From NCBI GenBank assembly GCA_019750915.1, contig JAIENY010000049.1, positions 1-54,762 on the forward strand: 54,762 nucleotides of DNA, read 5' to 3'. The notes below the pieces were generated by a model. That model was not told the origin of the DNA, ran no database searches, and saw only the letters and a list, made by a program, of their open reading frames with translations. This DNA comes from Xanthobacteraceae bacterium. GTDB lineage: Bacteria > Pseudomonadota > Alphaproteobacteria > Rhizobiales > Xanthobacteraceae. Both the position numbers and the translations under genes were made by a program. Of this stretch, positions 1 to 7,565 are shown one piece after another. Within the stretch, counting starts at the first letter, position 1. Each line of letters opens with the position of its first letter.

Positions 1-320
1 AGCAGCAGAACCCATGCCTCATGAGGCAACCGGCGGCGGACAAGGCCGATCGCGTTGACGGCGACGCTCGAAATTCCTCCCAATGCGAAGGTTGAGAGAT
101 GCAGCGCGGCCAGCGAGCCTGCAAAGGGTGACAAGGCATCGTTCACGCCAATGGCCCTGAACAGCTCGAGAATCGCGCCGCCCAAGATGACGGGATAGGC
201 CAGCGCCGTCAGGATATTCCCGCCGATCAGCAGGTTGAGCGTAACGAAACCGGCCTTGCCGCTCTCACGCCAGAACGCCCACGGCGATCGCATGTGCACG
301 ATCCAGGTTTGCATCCAGCC
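1..320 (-). pseudogene. 3' fragment of a family 2 glycosyltransferase split by the island
   Basis: The minus strand is open from about 320 to the window edge. It reads K-G-W-M-Q-T-W-I-V-H-M-R-S-P-W-A-F-W-R-E-S-G, followed by hydrophobic segments. This is the region directly after the QxxRW motif of processive GT2 enzymes, including the C-terminal membrane helices. It continues exactly from the fragment at 23450-25018, whose last genuine residues are W-T-K-G-W-M. There is no start codon of its own at the junction, so it is probably not expressed as a useful protein. The true C-terminus lies beyond position 1. The reconstruction rests on the sequence; the exact substrate of the enzyme is unknown. 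Confidence 0.85.
310..320. other. attL core of the integrated island
   Basis: The 11-bp sequence TGCATCCAGCC occurs here and again at 23481-23491 in the same orientation. It lies inside the K-G-W-M codons of the split glycosyltransferase. Joining the DNA left of this copy to the DNA right of the other restores the glycosyltransferase frame. The crossover is therefore within or next to these 11 bp. Confidence 0.8.
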
Positions 321-448
321 TTTTTAATACTGTCCCGACACATTCCGTATCGTCCCGTTATGTACGGATTTGCCAAGCAAATTCAGCGGCTTAAGGTATG
401 GGTTTGTTCGACGGCGTTCCGTTCGATCGCGTTCGAAACCGCGGATTT

Positions 449-465
449 TGTTGCAATGGTGTTGC
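449..465 (+). repeat. Candidate integrase arm-type site, left end
   Basis: The sequence is TGTTGCAATGGTGTTGC, containing two GTTGC units spaced 11 bp apart. A 16/17 copy, TGTTGCAATGCTGTTGC, lies at 23389-23405 inside the other end of the island. Direct repeats 90-130 bp inside both att cores fit arm-type binding sites of a tyrosine integrase. The function is inferred. Confidence 0.45.
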
Positions 466-478
466 AAAGGAGAGGGCA

Positions 479-1744
479 ATGGCTGGAAGATCGTCTACGA
501 AGAACGGACTTACCCATCGGACAATCGAAACCTTGCAGCCGCGGAAGCAGGCCTATCGCGTTTCGGACGTGCGATGCCCCGGATTAGGAATTCGCGTGGC
601 TCCCTCGGGTTTGAAAAGTTGGGATGCGGTCTTTCGCATTAGGGGCTCTTCCACGGTGCGCAGGAAGGCGTTAGGCGCCTTTCCTGCGGTTAGTCTCGAA
701 GATGCAAGGAAACGTGCCGTAGAGATCGGACGGGCCGCTCAAGCCGGCCGAGACCTCGTTGCTGAAGAGAGGGCAGCCAAAGAAGCTGCCGCCGCCCGGA
801 TGACTGTCGATGAACTCGTCGCGGACTACGTGAAGCGTGCGTGCGGAAAGCTTCGGACCAAGCACGAAATAGAACTGAGGCTCCGCCGCGCGCTTGCATC
901 AATCAAAAACCGACCCGCCGAAGAAATCAGGCGGCGGGATATTCGGCAGATCCTGAACGCTACCGCGGATCGCGGTGTCCTACGGGAGGCGGAAAAGCAA
1001 CGACAGAGCATCGGCGCGATGTTCGCTTATGCCGTCGGTCAAGACATTGTCGCCGAAAACCCTGTCCGCGGGCTGAAGAGCTACAGTCCGGGCGAGCTTC
1101 GTGATCGGATATTGTCCCCCGGCGAAATCAAGATTTTTTGGGATTGGCTCGCGACGTCCGACCTTAACCCCGATGTGGCGGATGCCCTTCGCTTGCAGTT
1201 GTGCCTTGGTGCTCGGATAGGCGAAGTCGCAGGTTTGAATACCGAAGAAATCGATCGAGTGAGCTGGATCTGGACTTTGCCGGCGCTCCGCTCGAAGAAT
1301 AAAAAACCCCGTGTCACTCCAATTGTAGATCTTGCGAAGGAAATTTTAGAAAAGCGATTTGAAAAAGCGTCGCGGGGGCCACTATTCAAATGTGAAAACG
1401 GCCGAATACTTACGAGCAATGATGTCGCCTGCGCGCTAGTCAATCGGAGGCGCCGTATGCCCCTGGAGCACTTCGTATCGCACGACTTGAGAAGGACGGT
1501 CGCAACCGGGCTCGTTGATCTTGGCATAGCGCATGAACTGGTCGCATCGATCATCGGTCACGAGAGCGGCGACAAATCTACGCGTATTCTGACTAGGCAC
1601 TATATCCGAACTGACGCGATCGAGCGTAAGCGTGTTGCGCTCGAAGCTTGGAATGCTCGACTTCGCGCGACGATTGGCGGTTCAGCATATACAGGGAAGG
1701 TAGTCTCGCTGACTGTACATCGAGAAGGCATGTCGCAATGGTGA
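479..1744 (+). CDS. Tyrosine-family site-specific integrase
   Basis: This enzyme would insert and excise the island by recombination at the att core. The 421-residue protein has an N-terminal arm-binding region of the DUF4102/P4-integrase kind (the R-K-A-L-G-A-F-P segment), a central SAM-like core-binding region, and a C-terminal catalytic domain. The expected residues are all present: R246 (A-R-I-G-E), H335-x-x-R338 (H-D-L-R-R-T), H361 (I-G-H-E) and Y375 (R-H-Y-I-R). ATG 479 was chosen because AAGGAGAG lies just upstream; the frame is open further 5'. It sits immediately inside attL and reads into the island. P4-type integrases usually target tRNA genes, so a protein-coding target is unusual. 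Confidence 0.92.
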   Translation: MAGRSSTKNGLTHRTIETLQPRKQAYRVSDVRCPGLGIRVAPSGLKSWDAVFRIRGSSTVRRKALGAFPAVSLEDARKRAVEIGRAAQAGRDLVAEERAAKEAAAARMTVDELVADYVKRACGKLRTKHEIELRLRRALASIKNRPAEEIRRRDIRQILNATADRGVLREAEKQRQSIGAMFAYAVGQDIVAENPVRGLKSYSPGELRDRILSPGEIKIFWDWLATSDLNPDVADALRLQLCLGARIGEVAGLNTEEIDRVSWIWTLPALRSKNKKPRVTPIVDLAKEILEKRFEKASRGPLFKCENGRILTSNDVACALVNRRRRMPLEHFVSHDLRRTVATGLVDLGIAHELVASIIGHESGDKSTRILTRHYIRTDAIERKRVALEAWNARLRATIGGSAYTGKVVSLTVHREGMSQW

Positions 1745-2415
1745 TGTCTATTGATGAAAGGACGAAACTTCAGCGCGTTTTGGAAGAGAAAAGGCGGGCT
1801 CCGTCGGGTTCTTTGAAGGTTGATCGCTTGCTAAAAGTACTCATCGATAAGCGTCGGGTCCCGCACGATGGCTTCGCGGTAAGGACGGAGCTTCTACGTT
1901 GTGTGTTAGTCGCTGTGATTTCTGATGAGATCGCGCTCGATAGACATCCTACACAGGCGGCGAAAGCCAAAAAACTTCTGAGCAAACTGTCATCTATTCA
2001 AAGCGAGTTGGAAGGGGCGATATTTAGCGATCTTCCGGATTTGGCCTTAGCTGTAAAAATCAAAGATAGCGACCTTCCTCATAGCCAAGAGTTCTTGACT
2101 GTTCTACAGCGGCTCCGAAAATTCGAGACCGAGTTGGCCGGATTTAAGGTCTCTATTTCCAGTTTTGTTGATAGCCTGACGGTTGCTCCCGATAGACGGG
2201 CTAATAACAGGGAAGATCCCTTCATCAGAACGATGATTGAATTGGCAGCAACTCAATGGAACGAGGTATTTGGCGAACTAACACACGATGATCGTGCGGA
2301 TTTTCACAGGTTAATCGCGACAATTTTGGATGACCTAAAGTTTCCCCGATCGGAAGCTGCCTTGTTCGAGAAGCGGCTGTACGATAGGATCGGCAAGCAA
2401 ATTTTCGGGAATTAG
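1738..2415 (+). CDS. Hypothetical protein overlapping the integrase end
   Basis: I do not recognise a family for this 225-residue, charged, mostly helical-looking protein. The start ATG 1738 overlaps the integrase stop by 7 bases, which suggests translational coupling. The region near residues 80-150 is rich in K, L, S and E, consistent with coiled or bundled helices. There is no signal peptide or membrane segment. Being cotranscribed with the integrase, it may be an accessory of recombination or a lysogeny regulator, but nothing in the sequence proves that. Confidence 0.7.
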   Translation: MVMSIDERTKLQRVLEEKRRAPSGSLKVDRLLKVLIDKRRVPHDGFAVRTELLRCVLVAVISDEIALDRHPTQAAKAKKLLSKLSSIQSELEGAIFSDLPDLALAVKIKDSDLPHSQEFLTVLQRLRKFETELAGFKVSISSFVDSLTVAPDRRANNREDPFIRTMIELAATQWNEVFGELTHDDRADFHRLIATILDDLKFPRSEAALFEKRLYDRIGKQIFGN

Positions 2416-2481
2416 AACTGGCCTTTTTTCCGTTCTAATTCCAAATTCGATATCTATCCCGATCCCTAGAACCAGTTCTAA
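2412..2481. promoter_or_regulatory. Cluster of four TAGAAC/GTTCTA half-sites (candidate operators)
   Basis: Half-sites lie at 2412-2418 (TTAGAAC), 2432-2438 (GTTCTAA), 2467-2472 (TAGAAC) and 2475-2481 (GTTCTAA). The second pair forms the palindrome TAGAAC-CA-GTTCTA. The first pair forms a wider inverted repeat around a T-rich spacer. They fill the gap between the integrase operon and the excisionase-like gene, where a lysogeny switch would be expected. Which protein binds them is unknown. Confidence 0.5.
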
Positions 2482-2534
2482 TCACGCCTCACCAAACGCA
2501 ACGGGATGTTGTGTTTGATTTCGGACGGATCGTG

Positions 2535-2735
2535 ATGTCCAGAACCGCCCACACAATCGATCAGCTGATTGAAGAGGGTACGCTGAACCGTACTGCCATC
2601 TTCAAAGCAATTTCCGACGGCAAGCTGGTGGCCCGAAAGCTGGGCCGACGAACGATCGTTCTCGACGACGATTACAAAACCTTCCTGAAAAACTTGCCGT
2701 TGGCTGGGAATGTAGCACCCGATGAGGCCGCGTGA
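2535..2735 (+). CDS. Excisionase-like small winged-helix/HTH protein
   Basis: The 66-residue protein has the MerR/excisionase-type helix-turn-helix layout: a segment on I-D-Q-L-I-E-E-G-T-L, then N-R-T-A-I-F-K-A-I-S-D-G-K-L-V-A-R-K-L-G-R-R-T-I-V. This is the classic 'recognition helix then K-L-x-A-x-K-x-G-R-R' wing of phage Xis and Alp-like proteins. ATG 2535 was chosen; GTG 2511 is an alternative. The candidate operators lie directly upstream, and the 3' end touches the next gene. It probably directs excision or regulates the early operon of the island. Confidence 0.65.
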   Translation: MSRTAHTIDQLIEEGTLNRTAIFKAISDGKLVARKLGRRTIVLDDDYKTFLKNLPLAGNVAPDEAA

Positions 2736-2986
2736 TGTCCGCGGTGCTCATCCCATTTCCTCTTGCCCGAACGGCGCATCTCGTCGAGACGACGGCCGCG
2801 CGCATGGCGCGCTTGCCCGAGGACATGGCCAACACCCATCTGCGCCGGTTGCTCGAAAAGATGCATAACGAGCTTCGGGCAGTTGGTGTCGACGACCAAA
2901 TAGTCGAAGACGAGCTCATTTGCTTTGCGCGCGCTGTTCGCGCGCGGATATGGCACGAAGTCCTGCTTCCCGGCGGTGCGGCATGA
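2735..2986 (+). CDS. DUF6074-like small phage protein
   Basis: The 83-residue protein opens with the I-P-F-P-L-A-R motif, followed by a helical stretch (A-A-R-M-A-R-L, then H-L-R-R-L-L-E-K-M). I recognise this pattern from short DUF6074-type proteins in prophages of Bradyrhizobium relatives; the assignment is from memory. Its start overlaps the stop of the excisionase-like gene and its end overlaps the start of the ATPase gene. The three genes therefore form a tightly coupled early operon. The function is unknown. Confidence 0.6.
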   Translation: MSAVLIPFPLARTAHLVETTAARMARLPEDMANTHLRRLLEKMHNELRAVGVDDQIVEDELICFARAVRARIWHEVLLPGGAA

Positions 2987-4041
2987 CGGCCCAGTTGCCA
3001 AAACGCGTGGCAAGAGCGGCCGGTATAAGCGATGATCTCGCTAGAGCGACAGTCGTTCCTCAGAATAGATCGACTTTTGCGCTTCACAATCTCAACGCGT
3101 TGCCTGCTGTTGAGCGGCGGGTAGAAGTGATTAAGGGGCTTCTCGCTCCCGGCGAAATTGCTGCGCTGGTTGGTCCGCCGGGGAAAGGCAAGTCGGCGAT
3201 CCTCCAGCACCTGATGACCTGCGTCGCCGAAGGGGCACCGTTCTTCGGGCGCGACGTGCTCACTGGGCCCGTGATTTACATTGCGGCGGAACGCTTTGCG
3301 GAGACTTGCAGAAGACTGCTTGCAATCCGCCAAACATCCTCTCAGTTCTATGTATCCAGAGATCGCCCGAACTTGAGTAAACTGAGCGAAGTGCTCGGTC
3401 TTGTTCAGGTCATCAAGACTTTGAGCGTAGGTCCAGTCTTAATCGCAATCGATACATTTGCGCGATGCATTCCGGGCTCCGAAGAGAACGCGGCTCGCGA
3501 CATGGGTGTCGTGATCGAGAACCTCACCCAACTCATGGAGCAAGTGCCGACCGCTGCGGTCATCTTTGTTCATCATACGAATAAGGGTGGGGGTGACATG
3601 CGGGGGTCGACCGCTTTGCTCGGAGCGGTTGATTTGGAGTTGGCGGTCAAGGCAGGCGGGGACGACAAGCGCCAACTTACTGTGACCAAGGCAAATGCGG
3701 TTAGTGAAGATCAGATCTTTGCGTTTCAGCTTAAGCCGATCAAGGCTGCCGCCGGTCAGACAGTGATCTCCGTAGTCGAAGCGGAGAGCGAAGACGAGGA
3801 TCCGGCCCCCGAGACAGGCCCATCTCGCGCTGAGCGGGTTCTGAATGTTGTTCAAGAGCTCGCCGTAGAAGGGCGCGCCGACCGGCGCGCCTGCTTAGAA
3901 CAGGTCCGCTCTGCAGGGATCATCGTAGGTAAAAGCCCTGACAGCACATCCGAACAGCTTCGAAAGGTTCTCAATGAGCTTCGCGATCAACGTCAGATTA
4001 CCTTTGATGGCAAGTCGGTTTGGTTGGGGCATCCGGGCTGA
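2983..4041 (+). CDS. RepA/RecA-like hexameric ATPase (phage replication helicase type)
   Basis: The 352-residue protein has a Walker A G-P-P-G-K-G-K-S at about residues 64-71 and a Walker B-type strand ending at D157 (V-L-I-A-I-D-T-F-A-R). A V-H-H-T-N-K motif and a G-S-T-A-L-L-G-A segment follow. This is the arrangement of the RSF1010 RepA/AAA_25 helicase group found in integrative islands, where it supports replication after excision. The C-terminal ~90 residues resemble a winged helix (R-A-C-L-E-Q-V...S-E-Q-L-R-K-V-L-N-E-L). ATG 2983 overlaps the upstream gene. The C-rich repeats right after it could be its origin. The family is confident; the replicative role is inferred. Confidence 0.8.
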   Translation: MTAQLPKRVARAAGISDDLARATVVPQNRSTFALHNLNALPAVERRVEVIKGLLAPGEIAALVGPPGKGKSAILQHLMTCVAEGAPFFGRDVLTGPVIYIAAERFAETCRRLLAIRQTSSQFYVSRDRPNLSKLSEVLGLVQVIKTLSVGPVLIAIDTFARCIPGSEENAARDMGVVIENLTQLMEQVPTAAVIFVHHTNKGGGDMRGSTALLGAVDLELAVKAGGDDKRQLTVTKANAVSEDQIFAFQLKPIKAAAGQTVISVVEAESEDEDPAPETGPSRAERVLNVVQELAVEGRADRRACLEQVRSAGIIVGKSPDSTSEQLRKVLNELRDQRQITFDGKSVWLGHPG

Positions 4042-4165
4042 CCCCAACACCCCCAACAGCCCCCCTAAAGGGGGGGCTTTGTTGGGGGTTTGGGATTGGG
4101 CTTTGCCAACCCCAACGAGAGGCCCAACAGCAACCCCAACACCCCCAACAGCGATCGTTGGGGGC
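4041..4165. repeat. C-rich iteron-like repeats, possible origin region
   Basis: The 20-bp sequence ACCCCAACACCCCCAACAGC occurs exactly twice, at 4041-4060 and 4133-4152. Further CCCCAAC and GTTGGGG copies lie between and after them. The block sits immediately 3' of the RepA-like ATPase gene and before the terminase operon. Direct repeats beside a replication helicase suggest an origin or a protein-binding array; the strand asymmetry could also form G-rich structures. The function is inferred. Confidence 0.45.
4058..4082 (+). terminator. Rho-independent terminator after the ATPase gene
   Basis: AGCCCCCC and GGGGGGCT form an 8-bp GC-rich stem around a short TAAAG loop, followed by a T-rich tail. 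It lies 17 bases after the ATPase stop codon and would end the early operon. Confidence 0.65.
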
Positions 4166-4178
4166 GAAACAATTTAGG

Positions 4179-4198
4179 GACCGTACAAACGGTCGTTT
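4179..4198 (+). terminator. Short hairpin followed by T-run
   Basis: GACCGT-ACAA-ACGGTC (4179-4194) is followed by GTTTT. It could be a weak terminator or an operator upstream of the terminase gene at 4282. The stem is only 6 bp, so the assignment is tentative. Confidence 0.3.
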
Positions 4199-4281
4199 TA
4201 GGTGCGGGCGGCGCAGCCCCCGAAATTTGAGGATTTTTGGGCCGATGAAATTTCAACTTCCCTTCCCTGGAGGAGCATCGA

Positions 4282-4797
4282 ATGGCGATCGATGAGGCCA
4301 CGGAAGTGGCTGCAAAGCAGCTTGGATCGGCTGTTGGCCTGTCTCGGAAACGTATCGAGCAATTGGAGGTGGAGGGCGTTCTTAGGCGGACCGCCAAGGG
4401 TCGTTATCCACTTCTGCCAAACGTGCGCGCCTACGTGGCTTGGCTGAAAGATGATCAGCGGAAAGCCTCACGGTCCGCCGCCGCGTCTGAGGTCCAGGCA
4501 GCCCGCGCCGAAGAAATCCAGCTTCGTAATGCGGATCGAAAGAAGGTCTTGATTGAGCAGGGACAGCAGGAAGCGATCCGCGTCATCGACGAAATTGCCG
4601 GTCCGCTGCGGTCCGACCTGATGGCTATCCCTGCGCAGGTCACGGATGACCTTGCGCTACGTCGTAGGATTGAGGATCGGATTGATGGTGCGTTCGGAGC
4701 AGCCAGTAAGCGGGCCTTCATGGCTGCAAACCGAGTAAGGGAGGCAGGCCTTGGGCTTAGTTCACTTTCGGGTTTAACCGGGAGAAAGCCGACATGA
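4282..4797 (+). CDS. Nu1-like phage terminase small subunit
   Basis: The 171-residue protein begins with a winged-helix DNA-binding domain. Its signature is L-G-S-A-V-G-L-S-R-K-R-I-E-Q-L-E-V-E-G-V-L-R-R, then G-R-Y-P-L-L-P-N-V-R-A-Y-V-A-W-L, which is the pattern of lambda Nu1-type terminase small subunits. A basic helical segment and a dimerisation-like region follow. GGAGGAG lies upstream of the ATG. It would recognise DNA for packaging, but no large terminase follows. It overlaps the next gene by 4 bases. Confidence 0.7.
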   Translation: MAIDEATEVAAKQLGSAVGLSRKRIEQLEVEGVLRRTAKGRYPLLPNVRAYVAWLKDDQRKASRSAAASEVQAARAEEIQLRNADRKKVLIEQGQQEAIRVIDEIAGPLRSDLMAIPAQVTDDLALRRRIEDRIDGAFGAASKRAFMAANRVREAGLGLSSLSGLTGRKPT

Positions 4798-5156
4798 CCA
4801 GCCGCGACAGGGTCTTGAAGGTTCTACGAACCAGCCGAGAAAGAGAAATCTATGAGGCCGCGATGGCTATAGACGCCAAATACCAAGCTCTCGGGCAGGC
4901 AATTATCGATACCTTGAACGGCGATGATGAGCCGGGGACGCAATTAAGGACGTTGAAACAAGCCTGCGCAGAGCTAGGTGTCGATGACCGAACGCTACGT
5001 CGTCTTAGAAAGAAATATCCCGAAATCAATTCACGTGAGCCGGGACGCAAGCGGGTTGACGTCGCGTTGCTTCGGAGATGCCTAGCTCGGGACGACGCGC
5101 CGATTTTGTCCGGTACAACGCCGGTTTTGCCGCAAGACAAATCGGAGGAAGTTTGA
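4794..5156 (+). CDS. Hypothetical HTH-containing phage protein
   Basis: The 120-residue protein has a helix-turn-helix-like stretch around residues 58-90 (A-C-A-E-L-G-V-D-D-R-T-L-R-R-L-R-K-K-Y). A basic tail segment R-K-R-V-D-V-A-L-L-R-R-C follows. The start overlaps the terminase small subunit stop (ATGA). In complete phages this place is usually occupied by the large terminase or portal. I do not recognise a precise family. It may be a second DNA-recognition component or a regulator. Confidence 0.65.
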   Translation: MTSRDRVLKVLRTSREREIYEAAMAIDAKYQALGQAIIDTLNGDDEPGTQLRTLKQACAELGVDDRTLRRLRKKYPEINSREPGRKRVDVALLRRCLARDDAPILSGTTPVLPQDKSEEV

Positions 5157-5168
5157 GACGTTCGGATA

Positions 5169-6131
5169 ATGACGATATTGGCTCACATCGCTGATCGGAT
5201 AATCAATCAGCCGCTTTTGATTAAGCCGGAAAAGCTTCCTGCAATACTTGCGGCGCTTGAGGATAGGTTGCCGGTCGATGTATCGGCGTTGATTGCCGCT
5301 CACGAGCAAGTCCAACTTGCGTCGAACGCGGATCGCCATCCTGCCGAGTTCATTCCTGCCGAGTTCATTCCGGCGGATCGTTCGGAGCCGGAAAATTTAC
5401 GAAAGCCTTATCAACATACACGAGCGGGGACCGCTGTTATCCCAATTGTCGGATCGTTGGTGCACCGAGGAAGTTGGATAGATCCGCTAAGCGGTTTGGT
5501 GAGTTACGAGCGGATCAAATATTTGGTTTCAACTGCGGTAGCTGATCCGGAGGTTCATTCTATCATTCTGGACATGCATACCCCGGGCGGCGAAGCCGTC
5601 GGAGCTTTTGAGGCTGCTGATTTCATTCGGGCAGCGTCGGCCACCAAGCCAATCTACGCGATGGTGAACGGTATGGCGGCGAGCGCGGGCTACGCGCTCG
5701 CCGCGGCATCGACCAAGGTCTTGACGACCAAAAGCGGTTTAAGCGGATCAATCGGTGTCGTGTTAGTTCACACCGAACACAGTCGCCGGCTGGATAAAGC
5801 AGGAATTGCCGTTCGGCTTATTTTTGCTGGCGACCGTAAGGTCGACGGCAACCCTTTCGAACCTCTTCGGGAAGAAGTTGCCGATAATCTTCAACGCGAA
5901 GTGGACGATCTCTACGAGCTCTTCGTCTTGAACATCGCCGGCCATCGGCCGCAACTGTCGGCGCAAATAATCCGAAATACTCAGGCGCGTGTTTATCTTG
6001 GCCGACAAGCTGTGGACGCGGGATTGGCCGATGAGGTCAGTAGCCTGGAAGGTTTGATTTCGGATTTGGATCGAGCCAGCCCTATACGGCTTCGTTCGAT
6101 CGTTCGCCAGCACGCTGGAGTGATTGCGTGA
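5169..6131 (+). CDS. S49/ClpP-fold peptidase, phage prohead protease type
   Basis: The 320-residue protein belongs to the S49 (SppA/lambda gpC-like) peptidases that mature phage capsids. The hallmarks are I-P-I-V-G-S-L-V-H-R-G, the D-M-H-T-P-G-G-E-A oxyanion segment, the nucleophile S172 in N-G-M-A-A-S-A-G-Y, and the S-G-S-I-G-V-V strand. There is no signal peptide, as expected for the phage type rather than SppA. A 15-bp tandem duplication repeats P-A-E-F-I near residues 58-67. It is 12 bases after the previous gene and overlaps the next by 4. No capsid protein follows, so its substrate may come from another phage, or the gene may be a relic. Confidence 0.85.
   Translation: MTILAHIADRIINQPLLIKPEKLPAILAALEDRLPVDVSALIAAHEQVQLASNADRHPAEFIPAEFIPADRSEPENLRKPYQHTRAGTAVIPIVGSLVHRGSWIDPLSGLVSYERIKYLVSTAVADPEVHSIILDMHTPGGEAVGAFEAADFIRAASATKPIYAMVNGMAASAGYALAAASTKVLTTKSGLSGSIGVVLVHTEHSRRLDKAGIAVRLIFAGDRKVDGNPFEPLREEVADNLQREVDDLYELFVLNIAGHRPQLSAQIIRNTQARVYLGRQAVDAGLADEVSSLEGLISDLDRASPIRLRSIVRQHAGVIA
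5341..5370 (+). repeat. 15-bp in-frame tandem duplication in the S49 peptidase gene
   Basis: CTGCCGAGTTCATTC is present twice in a row, duplicating five codons (P-A-E-F-I). It lies in a linker before the catalytic domain and is probably a neutral replication slippage event. Confidence 0.85.
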
Positions 6132-6397
6132 CAAAGGATTTCTTTGAAAACGACGATATTCTCTTCGCTTTTTCGGCGGGCGCGCAAGAAGAGCGAGAAC
6201 GTATCAGGACCATCATGGCCATGCCCGAAGTAGCGGGCAGGGAAGGAGCGGCCTTACAGCTCGCGCTGCACGGCACTGTACCGGTCGAGTGCATCCGAGA
6301 GATTTTACGCTTGGCACCCCCGTCGGGACGTCCCGCCCATAACGTCCGTCTTGCGAGGCGGCCCAGTCAGTTCCGCATAGTCAGAGGTGGCAAATGA
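6128..6397 (+). CDS. Small scaffold-like protein (S49-associated segment)
   Basis: The 89-residue protein carries E-E-R-E-R-I-R-T-I-M-A-M-P-E-V, then G-R-E-G-A-A-L-Q-L-A-L-H-G-T-V-P-V-E, then I-L-R-L-A-P-P. This resembles the tail that many phage S49 prohead proteases carry as a fused scaffold ('R-x-x-A-I-L..P-E-A-x-G-R-E-x-x-A..L-A'). Here it is a separate gene overlapping the peptidase stop by 4 bases. It could act as a scaffold with the peptidase. The similarity is by pattern recognition only. Confidence 0.6.
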   Translation: MTKDFFENDDILFAFSAGAQEERERIRTIMAMPEVAGREGAALQLALHGTVPVECIREILRLAPPSGRPAHNVRLARRPSQFRIVRGGK

Positions 6398-6798
6398 ATT
6401 TCACTGCCGAGCAGGTCGAGGCAGCGGTAGCGGCAGCGACCTCCGAGATGTCAGCCGCGATCGAACGAGCGAAATCCGAAGCGGTTGCTTCTGAGCGCGA
6501 ACGTTTTCGGTCAATCCTCGAAGCCTCGTGGGCTTCAGGAAAGCCGAAGCTCGCACTGGCTGCTGCATTGAGCGGCGCAACGCTCGAAGTTGCCGAGGCA
6601 ATGCTTTCGGCGGCCGCGCCGGAGGCTACTGTATCCTCTCTTGGGCTTCGTAGCCGCGATGCACCGGGAGGTCTCGTAACCGTCGGTGCGGAAGATCCCG
6701 TTGCCACCGGAAGTTCGGAAGTTGCTGCCGTCTGGAGTAGGTCAGTTGCGAGGGCCAACAGCAAATTTGAAAGCGATACGCACGGAGCGGTCAAGTGA
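6394..6798 (+). CDS. Second scaffold-like protein
   Basis: The 134-residue, alanine-rich protein has an N-terminal helix (F-T-A-E-Q-V-E-A-A-V-A-A-A). Its central part, S-E-R-E-R-F-R-S-I-L-E-A-S-W-A-S-G-K-P-K-L-A-L, aligns with the preceding small protein (E-R-E-R-I-R-T-I-M...), suggesting an old duplication. The C-terminal third is S/A/V-rich and likely disordered. It overlaps its neighbours at both ends, so the cluster is translated as a unit. The likely role is head assembly or scaffolding; a function without a capsid gene in the same island is unclear. Confidence 0.6.
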   Translation: MNFTAEQVEAAVAAATSEMSAAIERAKSEAVASERERFRSILEASWASGKPKLALAAALSGATLEVAEAMLSAAAPEATVSSLGLRSRDAPGGLVTVGAEDPVATGSSEVAAVWSRSVARANSKFESDTHGAVK

Positions 6799-7421
6799 AG
6801 GCAACTGTTCAAATCGACAAGGAGCTCAGTGTTGCGCTGATAGCAGCCGCGGAGGAATGCTGTCGAGCTCGAAAGATGCTCGAGAACATTAACAGCGAGC
6901 GCTCAGAGTACCCAATCCGTTTGGTCGAACTCTCGAACCAGCTAAAAGTGGCAAAAGCTAAGCGCACTAGTCTCTCGGTCGTTCGATCCGCTCACGAAAT
7001 CGCGCATGAGCCTTATGACGAAGCTGAATGGTGTGCGGCGGGCGAGGCTTGTGAAAGGATCGAGAAGGAAATTGACGCGATCAAAGGACAGATGGAGGGC
7101 GCGATAGGAGCGACTGATATATTGCGCGACAAGTTGTCTGATAAACACGCGGTGCTTAGCGTGCAATTCGAGAGTGAAGTGGAGTCGCTTCGAGCGTTAG
7201 CTGAAAAAATGCACGCTCAAGCAGTCCAAATGCTCAAGGATGCTTTTGAAGTCTTTGATCAGTTGGACGGCCGTTATACTAACGTAAACATTCCGCGCAT
7301 CAGCGGCTATGGCAATGCCATTGCCGATGTATCCGTTTCAGACAAAATTGCGACGCAACTGGAGCAGCTCCGCCCCGTGATTTGGGAAAGAAAGATTTCA
7401 CTGTCGAGATTGTTGAGATGA
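6795..7421 (+). CDS. Hypothetical coiled-coil protein
   Basis: The 208-residue protein has long charged heptad-like stretches (residues about 25-60 and 75-160) typical of a coiled coil. There is no recognisable catalytic motif. It starts at GTG 6795, overlapping the previous stop by 4 bases. The C-terminal part mentions N-V-N-I-P-R-I-S-G-Y-G-N, possibly a small folded cap. Position between head-type and tail-fibre genes suggests a virion or assembly protein. Family unknown. Confidence 0.65.
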   Translation: MKATVQIDKELSVALIAAAEECCRARKMLENINSERSEYPIRLVELSNQLKVAKAKRTSLSVVRSAHEIAHEPYDEAEWCAAGEACERIEKEIDAIKGQMEGAIGATDILRDKLSDKHAVLSVQFESEVESLRALAEKMHAQAVQMLKDAFEVFDQLDGRYTNVNIPRISGYGNAIADVSVSDKIATQLEQLRPVIWERKISLSRLLR

Positions 7422-7565
7422 GTTGACCCGTTCATCGAATGAGAATGCCATGCGCGGTCGAGCTCAACGTCTCAATGATCGTTTTTAAATCGATCGCGTT
7501 ATCACCCCTGCGAGGGCGTTGGCGCCGCGGTAACGACTAGTCCATTTTGAAGGCGGGGACGCGCG

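Noticed and set aside
1..320. Intact host membrane protein gene at the left edge
   Set aside because: It has no start near the junction and continues exactly from the fragment at 23450-25018, so it is the 3' part of a broken gene.
310..320. tRNA gene as integration target
   Set aside because: No cloverleaf-forming sequence is present at either junction; the repeat lies in coding DNA.
4020..4295. Pro/Thr-rich and Gly-rich frames across the C-rich repeats
   Set aside because: They arise from the repeat sequence in several frames, and the block has a terminator and iterons instead.
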